The notes below the pieces were generated by a model. The model saw only the letters and a list, made by a program, of their open reading frames with translations. It did no database searches and was not told where the DNA came from. The translations under genes were made by a program, and so were the position numbers. From Bacteroidales bacterium (GTDB taxonomy: Bacteria; Bacteroidota; Bacteroidia; Bacteroidales; F082): 46,852 nucleotides of DNA. Below, one piece after another: positions 26,683-33,330 of the stretch. The stretch is from NCBI GenBank assembly GCA_017428285.1, contig JAFRRE010000114.1, positions 1 to 46,852 on the forward strand, in the 5' to 3' direction. Each line of letters starts with the position of its first letter. The stretch's first letter is position 1.

Positions 26683-27804
26683 TCACTTAGACCTCTTCCC
26701 TTTAAAGAGGATGTTGGCTATGATTTTCCAAAAGTATGTCCAGTCGGTACGGAAGGGGTGTTCCAAATAAGCCTTCAAATAACGCATCTCGCTCTCCTGG
26801 ATCTCATCAAGCGTTTCGGGCATGTCGACATAAAAAGGAGGAAGAAGTCCGGGCTTTGTCTTGATTCTAAGCTCTTGTAACTCTTTATTGTACAAATTGA
26901 AATACTGTTGGCTAAGCGGCCTCACTCCAACTATCTTCATCTGCCCTTTTATCAAATTGATGACCATCGGCAATTCATCGAGCCAGGTCTTTCTTAGGAA
27001 CCGTCCCCATTCGGTCACTCGATAGTCATCATAGAATTTGCCACCCACATCCAAGTCGTTGTTCTCATAGATATAAGTCTGCAAATACTCCGAATAGGCA
27101 TACATTGTCCTAAACTTGAAGACATTGAAAAGCTTGCCGTCTTTTCCGTATCTTCTCAACCGAATCAGTGCACCATAAGTGTGCTGGTCCTTGCTGGGAA
27201 GACGCTTCTTTTGGGCAATCACACAATAACGGTCGTGGATATACTGCTCACCGACCACCTCGAAACCACAATAATACAATCTACCCAACACCTCAGGCCT
27301 AGGGAAAACTTTCCTCACTTTTCTCGTGCAGAAATAATAAAACCTACGGGTCAATCCGACCTTTGGGCACACCCTATGCCACAGGAAATCAAAGAAATAG
27401 ACAATATAGGCAATTATTTTAGGATACTTACTGAAAATCTGTGCCCTACGCTTTTGGGAGGTGTCGAAACCACAAACAAAATAGCCATCTTGCTTCAATT
27501 TGGCGTTGGCACTACGCAAGTAACTATTCAGATGACGAACGGCATTCAGATGCTCTTTAGCAAAAAGCACTTCGGCTTCTCCATCAGGCACTGCCCAAGT
27601 CTTATCAGCAAAATCGTTGAGCCATTGCGAACGCTCGGGACTTCGTGGCGTTTGGGCCACCTCAATCAGCTCACGAAGCTGTTCGGGAGCATGGTCAAAC
27701 TCAAACATCGGGGCATGCTGGGTCTCGGTCACGGCAAGATACTCCATTACCTCGTCGTAATTGTCGCGAGCAATCATATTGCTGATAAATGACCTAAAGC
27801 CCAT
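26683..27804 (-). CDS. Initiating sugar transferase with methyltransferase-like N-terminal region
   Basis: The C-terminal half of this 373-residue protein is a bacterial sugar-transferase (phosphoglycosyl transferase) domain: VFKFRTMYAYSEY at 228-240, GRFLRKTWLDELPMVINL at 267-284 with the catalytic Asp-Glu at 276-277, and KIVGVRPLS at 290-298. It should load the first sugar phosphate on undecaprenyl phosphate. Oddly, the re-entrant membrane hairpin that normally precedes KFRTM is absent. Instead residues 1-200 resemble a degenerate SAM-methyltransferase fold (LKQDGYFVCGFDTS, RPEVLGRLYYCGFEVV) with a hydrophobic patch at 127-142. Similar fusions occur in other Bacteroidota as far as I recall. 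Confidence 0.85.
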   Translation of the reverse strand: MGFRSFISNMIARDNYDEVMEYLAVTETQHAPMFEFDHAPEQLRELIEVAQTPRSPERSQWLNDFADKTWAVPDGEAEVLFAKEHLNAVRHLNSYLRSANAKLKQDGYFVCGFDTSQKRRAQIFSKYPKIIAYIVYFFDFLWHRVCPKVGLTRRFYYFCTRKVRKVFPRPEVLGRLYYCGFEVVGEQYIHDRYCVIAQKKRLPSKDQHTYGALIRLRRYGKDGKLFNVFKFRTMYAYSEYLQTYIYENNDLDVGGKFYDDYRVTEWGRFLRKTWLDELPMVINLIKGQMKIVGVRPLSQQYFNLYNKELQELRIKTKPGLLPPFYVDMPETLDEIQESEMRYLKAYLEHPFRTDWTYFWKIIANILFKGKRSK

Positions 27805-27818
27805 GCCCGTCAGCGATT

Positions 27819-28949
27819 TTACTTCTTCAAAAAGTCACGAACAGCAGTACAAATCCTATCTTGATCCGTTTCGGAAAGATAGGGATGTATCGGCAGCGAA
27901 ATAACCGTATCGGCCAACTGGTCGGATACAGGACAACGGTTGTCGTCAGGGTTCAGATAGTTGAACGCTGTCTGACGGTGCATCGGGATAGGATAATAGA
28001 TCGCAGTAGGTATATCGAGTGCCTTCAACGCAGCTTGCAATCCAGTCCTAGCCTCCTTGTCCTCAAGCTGTAATGTATATTGCGCCCAGCTGGAATAGAA
28101 GCCTTCAGGCACAATCGGGGTCTTCACCACATCCTTCAGCTTCTCAGTATAACGAGCTGCCACTTTGTTGACATCAACCAATTCATATTCCTTGAAAGCT
28201 TTGAGCTTCACCAAGAGGATAGCCGCCTGGATGCTGTCCAAACGCGAGTTCATACCAATACGCACATTGTCGTAACGGTCGCTGCCTTTGCCATGAATGT
28301 GATAAGACTCAAGCAACTCGGCCCACTCATCGTTGTCGGTGAACACCGCTCCTCCATCGCCGTAGCAGCCCACCGGTTTGGCAGGGAAAAACGAGGTGGT
28401 GGAAATATCACCAAAGGTGCAAGCCTTGCGGTCACCGATTCGGCCACCAAAGCCTTGCGCTCCATCTTCAAGGACATAAAGCTTGTGTTTGTCGGCTACC
28501 TTTCGGATAGTCTTGAAATCGGCGGGCAGACCGAACAAGTCGACAGCAATGACAACGCGAGGTGTAAGTTTTCCAGCCTTAATAGTCTGCTCAATCTTAC
28601 GCTCAAGATCGTCCACATCCATATTGAAAGTGTCCTTGTCGACATCGACGAAAACAGGTGTCGCGCCTTGCATGGCAATCACTTCCGCTGAAGCAAAGAA
28701 GGTGAAACTGGGAACAAAGACAGCATCGCCAGGCTTCACATCCCACACCTTCAAGGCAAGAAGCAAGGCATCTGTGCCGCTATTGCAAGCCACGCAATGC
28801 TTTACGCCAACATAATCGGCGAAAGCTATTTCCATCTCCTTGATTTTCGGGCCCATGACATAGGCGCTGGAGGACACCACATCAAGGATGGCCTTATCCA
28901 TTTCGTCCTTGAGGACATTATATTGGGTTTTTAAATCTCTGAATTGCAT
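27819..28949 (-). CDS. DegT/DnrJ/EryC1/StrS aminotransferase, WbpE-like
   Basis: A 376-residue PLP-dependent sugar aminotransferase. SGTDALLLAL at 57-66 binds the cofactor phosphate, EDGAQGFGG at 161-169 binds the ring, and Lys191 in SFFPAKPVGCYGDGG should form the Schiff base. The sequence is closest in pattern to WbpE/WlbC enzymes, which aminate the 3-keto position of a UDP-N-acetyl-hexuronate. The next enzyme of that pathway, a WbpD/WlbB-type acetyltransferase, is encoded 47 bp upstream, which supports this role. The oxidase and dehydrogenase steps are not in the window. Confidence 0.93.
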   Translation of the reverse strand: MQFRDLKTQYNVLKDEMDKAILDVVSSSAYVMGPKIKEMEIAFADYVGVKHCVACNSGTDALLLALKVWDVKPGDAVFVPSFTFFASAEVIAMQGATPVFVDVDKDTFNMDVDDLERKIEQTIKAGKLTPRVVIAVDLFGLPADFKTIRKVADKHKLYVLEDGAQGFGGRIGDRKACTFGDISTTSFFPAKPVGCYGDGGAVFTDNDEWAELLESYHIHGKGSDRYDNVRIGMNSRLDSIQAAILLVKLKAFKEYELVDVNKVAARYTEKLKDVVKTPIVPEGFYSSWAQYTLQLEDKEARTGLQAALKALDIPTAIYYPIPMHRQTAFNYLNPDDNRCPVSDQLADTVISLPIHPYLSETDQDRICTAVRDFLKK

Positions 28950-28972
28950 ATGTTTTAATTGATATTGCGTAT

Positions 28973-28999
28973 GTAGAAACGTACGGCCTACGTCTCTAC
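28973..28999. repeat. Palindromic repeat overlapping the stop codon of the WlbB-like gene
   Basis: GTAGA-ACGTA (28973-28983, one base between) pairs with TACGT-TCTAC (28989-28999), leaving a 5-base centre. On the minus strand the terminal GTAGA supplies the TAG stop of the acetyltransferase gene at 28996-28998. The arm GTAGAGACGTA resembles widely seen palindromic repeats beginning GTAGAGACG in other bacteria. Confidence 0.6.
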
Positions 29000-29553
29000 A
29001 ATAATTCCAATTGTCCGTTATTTAATTTGTATTTCCGACCACATTCACATTGCAGAGTCGCGTCGAGGCGTTTGCCGCATTCGCACACCCAGCCTATCTG
29101 TCGTGCGGGTACACCAGCCATCAAAGCATATGGTTTCACGTCCTTGGTCACCACGGCTCCGGCAGCAATGAGAGCGCTTTTGCCCACGGTGTGGCCGCAG
29201 ACCACAGTGCAGTTGGCACCCAAAGAAGCGCCTTCGCAAATCTTGGTTTTGGCATACACGCCATGTACGGGAAAATGCGCACGCGGCGTAGTCACATTGG
29301 TGAAAACACAACTTGGTCCGCAGAACACATTGTCCTCAATCTCAACACCTTCGTAAATAGAGACGTTATTCTGCACGCGAACACCGTTGCCAATCTTCAC
29401 GTTGTTGCCCACGTTCACATTCTGTCCGAAAGAACAGCCTTCGCCGATGACGGCACCTGATTGGATATGACAAAAATGCCAAATCTTAGTCCCTTTTCCT
29501 ATGCTCACGTTGTCATCAACGTAACTGCTTTCGTGTATGTAATAGTCGTTCAT
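28996..29553 (-). CDS. UDP-2-acetamido-3-amino-hexuronate N-acetyltransferase, WbpD/WlbB-like
   Basis: A 185-residue left-handed beta-helix enzyme with the WbpD/WlbB pattern: [52 protein letters not shown] and [20 protein letters not shown]. It acetylates the 3-amino group made by the WbpE-like aminotransferase encoded next, giving a UDP-2,3-diacetamido-hexuronate. The C-terminus carries four cysteines as CECG at 157-160 and CECG at 169-172, a likely zinc ribbon. The gene ends inside a palindromic repeat that provides its stop codon. It is the first clearly capsule-related gene on this strand. Confidence 0.92.
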   Translation of the reverse strand: MNDYYIHESSYVDDNVSIGKGTKIWHFCHIQSGAVIGEGCSFGQNVNVGNNVKIGNGVRVQNNVSIYEGVEIEDNVFCGPSCVFTNVTTPRAHFPVHGVYAKTKICEGASLGANCTVVCGHTVGKSALIAAGAVVTKDVKPYALMAGVPARQIGWVCECGKRLDATLQCECGRKYKLNNGQLELL

Positions 29554-29590
29554 TTTTTTACTTCATAATAATAAATCGGCGCTTCGATGC

Positions 29591-29605
29591 TTCGGCTGTG
29601 CTCAG
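29591..29605. repeat. TTCG...GCTCAG-type short repeat between the LutA-like and WlbB-like genes
   Basis: TTCGGCTGTGCTCAG resembles the elements at 30878-30896 and 38805-38830 (shared TCG and GCTCAG blocks) and is followed by two further CTCAG units within 30 bp. It occupies the 76-bp spacer between the two genes. Confidence 0.45.
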
Positions 29606-29629
29606 CAACCGCAAACTCAGCGACCTCAG

Positions 29630-30352
29630 TTACTCCCATCCCGAGGCCAACACGTCGGCGATATGAATCACCTTAATGGGCAAGCCTTCCTTCTCAATAT
29701 ACGCTTTCTGATGCATCAAGCATGTCATGTCGGTAGAAACGATATACTCTGCACCAGTATTCAATGCATTTTTCACCTTATGACTTGCCATACCCATGGC
29801 CAATGTCTCATTGTTGACCTCCAGTGAGAAATCGGCACCACAGCACATATCGGTCTGCTTCATCTCAACCAGTTCAAGACCTCTCACCTTCGATAGCAAC
29901 TGACGCGCCTCCTTGCCGAGTCCCAAGCCTCTCAAGGCGCTACAGCTGTCATGGAATGATACTTTATATGGGAATTCTGCACCGAAATCATCAAAATACA
30001 CTTTATTGACCAAAAAATCGGTCAATTCGTAGACATTAGCCACCATCCGCTTGAAATTCAAGTGATTGGCGGTATTGAAAAACAACTCGGGATAGCGTTT
30101 TTTGATGTAATGCACACAAGCCGCCGAGGGTGCCACTACCGGACCATCGTATGAAAAATCGTTGAGAAACTTGTCACCCAATTCCTTGGCCTCTTCAGTA
30201 AAGCCGGCATTGTAGGCAAAACGTCCACAACAAGTCTGCTCAGGATTGTACTCCACCTCAACGCCCGTACGCTCCAATAATTTCATGGTATGGGCAGCCA
30301 CAGTGGGGAAAAACTGGTCGATGATGCATGGTACAAACAGCTCAACTTTCAT
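29630..30352 (-). CDS. LutA/YkgE-like (Fe-S)-binding oxidoreductase subunit
   Basis: This 240-residue protein consists of two CCG domains: VPCIIDQFFP with QTCCGRFAYNAG at 39-50, then HDSCSALRGLGL at 134-145 and TDMCCGADFSL at 167-177. This is the LutA form of the cysteine-rich domain found in lactate-utilisation and heterodisulfide-reductase-type complexes. LutA normally works with LutB and LutC, which oxidise L-lactate; neither is next to it here. It has its own promoter candidate and is followed by capsule genes. The role without partners is uncertain, and partners could be encoded elsewhere. Confidence 0.9.
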   Translation of the reverse strand: MKVELFVPCIIDQFFPTVAAHTMKLLERTGVEVEYNPEQTCCGRFAYNAGFTEEAKELGDKFLNDFSYDGPVVAPSAACVHYIKKRYPELFFNTANHLNFKRMVANVYELTDFLVNKVYFDDFGAEFPYKVSFHDSCSALRGLGLGKEARQLLSKVRGLELVEMKQTDMCCGADFSLEVNNETLAMGMASHKVKNALNTGAEYIVSTDMTCLMHQKAYIEKEGLPIKVIHIADVLASGWE

Positions 30353-30374
30353 GACATAGTATGCAAAAATCGCG

Positions 30375-30382
30375 CAAAAGTA
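30375..30382 (-). promoter_or_regulatory. Candidate -7 element upstream of the LutA-like gene
   Basis: Minus-strand TACTTTTG fits TAnnTTTG and lies 23 bases before the start codon at 30352, giving a leader of roughly 15 bases. A TTGG/TTAG pair lies at about the -33 distance. It lies in the 77-bp gap after aroA. Confidence 0.5.
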
Positions 30383-30429
30383 CGGATTTTCTTAATACTA
30401 AGGCCAATAATTCTTAAAAACTGGTGTTT

Positions 30430-31605
30430 TTACCTCATTAACTGGCAAAAAGAGGCATCTTCCCAAAACCTTGGGTACGATTTTTCTACCACTTCGGGAT
30501 GGTCGAAATGGACAGGGCCAACGAGCATCGATAACGGTGCCAAAGCCATCACGATGCGATGGTCGTTGTGAGCGCAAAAATGCACGGGATGTTGACTCAA
30601 TTTCGCCAATTCAGTTTGCATTGCCTCTACCCTATCTGATTCCTTAAGATGCAGATTATCAAGACCTAGAAACCTAGCTTCAAGGCCCAATCCTGCACAA
30701 GTGGCCGCCATGGTCGGATAGAGGTCGGGATGGGCTGAGAAATCAAAACAGAGCGGGCGTTTTTCAAAAGGTATTTTTCGTAGGACAACAACCATATCTT
30801 CAACAAAAGTTCCAACCCCCAATTGCCTCATCCAATCCACGATGACCACATCACCTTGTAGGCTAGAAGTCCCTGAGCCCTGAGCCTGTCGAAGGGTTGA
30901 AGGGCCGACCAATCCATGCAACCTGATTTTGCATTCCTCGCTCAATGCTGCCATTTCATACCAATAGGAAGCTGCACTCCAATCTGCCTCGATCTCAAAA
31001 TCCATTGAATGATAATGCTTTGGAAACACTTTTATCATCCTATCATTTTGCTCAATCTTTGCGCCAAAATGCCGCATCATGGTCAAGGTCATTTCGAGAT
31101 AGGGCAAAGAACTAAGTTCACCAATCAGTTCCATTTCAAGACCTTGTGGCCACATTGGAGCTGCCAAAAGCAAAGATGAGGCAAACTGACTGCTTTGACT
31201 CATGTCGACGGTGACTTTACCGCCTAAAATCGGCTTCCCAACAATTCGCAAAGGCATAGAGCCCTCTTTTTCAACATACTGGATATCTGCCCCTAGACCT
31301 CTCAATGCCTCCACTATAGGAACCATGGGGCGCTGCTTCATTCGCTCCGTGCCCGTCAAGAGCCAATCTCCTTCATGACACGCAAGATAAGTCGTTAGGA
31401 AACGCGCCGCCGTACCGCAGTCGGCGATGTCAATGAGGGTATTGCCAAGTCGGATTTCGTGCAAGGCATGGGCCAGACAGAGCGTGTCATTGGAGTCAGA
31501 AAGGTTCTGGAAATCAGGCGCGAAACCGCCATAGGCGGCAATCATCAAGGCGCGGTTGCTTTCGCTTTTGCTGGCAGGCAAATTAATGTCACAATGTAGT
31601 TTCAT
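30430..31605 (-). CDS. aroA: 3-phosphoshikimate 1-carboxyvinyltransferase (EPSP synthase)
   Basis: A 391-residue EPSP synthase of the shikimate pathway, forming EPSP from shikimate-3-phosphate and PEP in the cytoplasm. Conserved segments are LPASKSESNRALMIAA (Lys13, Arg18), DCGTAARFLTTYLA at 62-75, LTGTERMKQRPM at 83-94, EADWSAASYW at 206-215, SLQGD at 248-252 and LHLKESDRVEAM. It is shorter than most (about 430), as in Bacteroidota. Residues about 236-247 (STLRQAQGSGTS) interrupt the normal join between GLVGP and SLQGD and are encoded by a dispersed-type repeat. The ATG overlaps the aroB stop (ATGA at 31602-31605). Confidence 0.95.
   Translation of the reverse strand: MKLHCDINLPASKSESNRALMIAAYGGFAPDFQNLSDSNDTLCLAHALHEIRLGNTLIDIADCGTAARFLTTYLACHEGDWLLTGTERMKQRPMVPIVEALRGLGADIQYVEKEGSMPLRIVGKPILGGKVTVDMSQSSQFASSLLLAAPMWPQGLEMELIGELSSLPYLEMTLTMMRHFGAKIEQNDRMIKVFPKHYHSMDFEIEADWSAASYWYEMAALSEECKIRLHGLVGPSTLRQAQGSGTSSLQGDVVIVDWMRQLGVGTFVEDMVVVLRKIPFEKRPLCFDFSAHPDLYPTMAATCAGLGLEARFLGLDNLHLKESDRVEAMQTELAKLSQHPVHFCAHNDHRIVMALAPLSMLVGPVHFDHPEVVEKSYPRFWEDASFCQLMR
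30871..30896. repeat. CCCTTCGACAGGCTCAGGG-type repeat inserted in frame in aroA
   Basis: The plus strand holds CCCTGAGCCTGTCGAAGGG at 30878-30896, preceded by a second CCCTGAGC at 30871-30878. On the coding strand it encodes part of STLRQAQGSGTS, extra residues between two conserved EPSP synthase segments. Short sequences of this kind are known as dispersed repeats in many bacterial genomes. Confidence 0.75.
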
Positions 31606-32720
31606 CGGCGGGACAGGTTGATTATGTAGTGCAAAGCCGCTTTCACCAATTCCTCTTCAACATCAACACCCCACACTGGCATTCCAACTGCTTCAAGCAG
31701 AACGAATTGTGGGTTTTCTCCTTTGTTTTTCTTGTCGTGAACAAGATAACTCAAAATCGGCTCAATATCAGCTTCCGAAAGCGAGATTTCCGCTTCAGAA
31801 AGCAACATAGGCAACTTTGCCTCGTAGTCTTTCAGGACTTTTTCATCAAGGCAACATTGCTTAACGGATAGCCATAAAGCACCAACCATGCCCAATGCTA
31901 CCGCCTCTCCATGAAGCAAGGGATGATCCGTTGTTAAGCAATAGCTTTCGATGGCATGGCCCAGCGTATGTCCAAAGTTCATTATCTTGCGCAAGCCTTT
32001 TTCAGTCGGGTCTTTTGCCACAATGTCCCGTTTGATTTCACCACATCGAACGATATGCTGCTGATAGTTCTCCAAATTGACATTCAGTAAGTTGGCATCA
32101 GCAATAAAGCCGTATTTCAGCATTTCGGCCAAACCAGAATGGATTTCCCTTGGGGGCAGAGTCTCCAAGAAAACAGGATTGATCATCACATCTTCCGCCT
32201 CAGCGAAGGTGCCGATTTGGTTTTTCGCCCCACCGAAATCGATGCCCGTCTTCCCTCCTATCGCTGCATCAACCATAGCGAGCAATGTTGTCGGAACATT
32301 AATGAACTTGATACCGCGCTTGTAAGTAGAGGCTGCAAATCCACCCAAGTCGGTAATGGTTCCGCCCCCGAGGTTGATAAGCATAGCGTTACGGTCGGCA
32401 TGATGCTTCATCAAAGCTTTCCAAATGCGTTGAACAGTTTGCAGGTTTTTGTATTGTTCGCCCGCCTTGATAACAATCTCAATTGCCGAATCACAATGCA
32501 GCCAATGAGCCACTTCGGGTAGCCAAAACGGGGCTACATTCTCATCGGTGAGGATGAAGACTTGAGAGGTTTCAGAAAGCATAGATTCCAAGCTCCCCGC
32601 TACCCTCCGCAGGAATGACATGCTTTCTGAAGCCTTAGGATGCATGTCATTCCAAGGTTGGACAGTGCGCTGGCGGGAATCTATGCATTCTGAGGCTTGG
32701 TTCATTTTCAAATCACACAT
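31602..32720 (-). CDS. aroB: 3-dehydroquinate synthase with repeat-encoded N-terminal extension
   Basis: The 372-residue frame contains a full AroB core: FILTDENVAPFWLP, GGGTITDLGGFAASTYKRG, NVPTTLLAMVDAAIGGKTG, HSGLAEMLKYGFI and MNFGHTLGHAIE. The enzyme makes 3-dehydroquinate from DAHP using NAD and a metal ion. Recognisable family sequence begins only at about residue 48. Nearly everything before it (residues about 8-47) is encoded by two palindromic repeats at 32572-32698. Possible starts are ATG 32720 (overlapping the tsaE stop by 8 bp), 32705, or internal Met codons at 32645, 32621 or 32582. Which one is used decides whether the repeat is translated. Confidence 0.93.
   Translation of the reverse strand: MCDLKMNQASECIDSRQRTVQPWNDMHPKASESMSFLRRVAGSLESMLSETSQVFILTDENVAPFWLPEVAHWLHCDSAIEIVIKAGEQYKNLQTVQRIWKALMKHHADRNAMLINLGGGTITDLGGFAASTYKRGIKFINVPTTLLAMVDAAIGGKTGIDFGGAKNQIGTFAEAEDVMINPVFLETLPPREIHSGLAEMLKYGFIADANLLNVNLENYQQHIVRCGEIKRDIVAKDPTEKGLRKIMNFGHTLGHAIESYCLTTDHPLLHGEAVALGMVGALWLSVKQCCLDEKVLKDYEAKLPMLLSEAEISLSEADIEPILSYLVHDKKNKGENPQFVLLEAVGMPVWGVDVEEELVKAALHYIINLSRR
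32572..32630. repeat. Palindromic element A in the 5' coding region of aroB
   Basis: The 59-bp element starts TCAGAAAGCAT (32572-32582) and ends with its exact reverse complement ATGCTTTCTGA (32620-32630). The similarity continues inward: the two 18-19 base ends differ only by a few bases near the ATTCC block. It shares the blocks AGATTCC and GGAATGACATGC with element B, which abuts it. Confidence 0.85.
32630..32698. repeat. Palindromic element B in the 5' coding region of aroB
   Basis: The 69-bp element begins AAGCCTTAGGATGCATG (32630-32646) and ends CATGCATTC-like on the other arm, reading GCATTCTGAGGCTT at 32685-32698; the two 23-24 base arms are inverted copies with about five differences. 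The arms include the same CATTCC / GGAAT blocks as element A, so A and B are probably two copies of one family side by side. Confidence 0.85.
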
Positions 32721-33156
32721 TATCAGTAAGCAATTCGCAGGTAATCACTCGCTCATCATCCGTTTCACCATGCTGAATCTCAACGCGAATGTATTTTTCG
32801 GGCAAAAGTGGTTCAATCATTTCAGGCCACTCAATGAGGCAGAGGTTGCCGCTGTCGAAATAGTTCTCATAGCCTATGTCATAGGCCTCTTCCAACTTCT
32901 TAATACGATAGAAGTCAAAATGATAGACCGACTCACCTTCTTCCGTAACGTATTCATTTACAATGGCAAACGTCGGACTATTCACCTCGTCGGTGACACC
33001 CATTCTGTGACATAAGTTTTTGATTAGCGTAGTCTTGCCCGCACCCATTGACCCGTAGAACGCGATGATGTCGGCTTGATCACGCAGGGAAATCAAGTAT
33101 TCGGAGATTTCCGAGAGTTGCTCCACACCGCTAATATGGAATTCTTTGGAATTCAT
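32713..33156 (-). CDS. tsaE: tRNA threonylcarbamoyladenosine biosynthesis ATPase TsaE
   Basis: A 147-residue P-loop ATPase with Walker A YGSMGAGKTTL at 34-44, then VNSPTFAIVNEY, YHFDFYRIK, and CLIEWPEMIEPLLP, all standard TsaE segments. With TsaB, TsaD and TsaC it makes the essential t6A37 modification of tRNAs reading ANN codons. Length is normal. Its stop overlaps the first possible aroB start by 8 bp (ATGTGTGA), coupling it to the shikimate genes. A promoter candidate lies 20 bp upstream. Confidence 0.95.
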   Translation of the reverse strand: MNSKEFHISGVEQLSEISEYLISLRDQADIIAFYGSMGAGKTTLIKNLCHRMGVTDEVNSPTFAIVNEYVTEEGESVYHFDFYRIKKLEEAYDIGYENYFDSGNLCLIEWPEMIEPLLPEKYIRVEIQHGETDDERVITCELLTDNV

Positions 33157-33175
33157 TTCTTTGGAATTTGCGCTG

Positions 33176-33183
33176 CAAAGATA
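33176..33183 (-). promoter_or_regulatory. Candidate -7 element for tsaE-aroB-aroA
   Basis: Minus-strand TATCTTTG fits TAnnTTTG, 20 bases before the tsaE start at 33156. The -33 position would fall inside the left arm of the nested inverted-repeat element at 33196-33325, so that element may have shaped this promoter. Confidence 0.5.
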
Positions 33184-33195
33184 ATACTTTTTTTA

Positions 33196-33325
33196 GAGAT
33201 TCCCTTCGGGAATGGAAGACGGTTTGTTTTGTAAACCGCGGCGGCTTGTGGAGCCTACGCATAGTAAGCCCTACTTGCCGCCGCTGGAAACGTATAAAAG
33301 ATAATCCATTCCCGAAGGGAATCTC
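33196..33325. repeat. 130-bp nested inverted-repeat element between porX and tsaE
   Basis: A perfect 21-bp inverted repeat bounds the element (33196-33216 and 33305-33325). Each arm is itself a hairpin (ATTCCCTTCGGGAAT). Inside, GCGGCGGC (33238-33245) pairs with GCCGCCGC (33277-33284), and GGTTT/AAACC (33221-33237) makes a further small stem. There is no open frame of note. It starts 5 bp after the porX stop on the transcribed strand and could be a MITE-like element, a transcribed structured RNA, or a terminator-like structure. Confidence 0.8.
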
Positions 33326-33330
33326 ATCCT

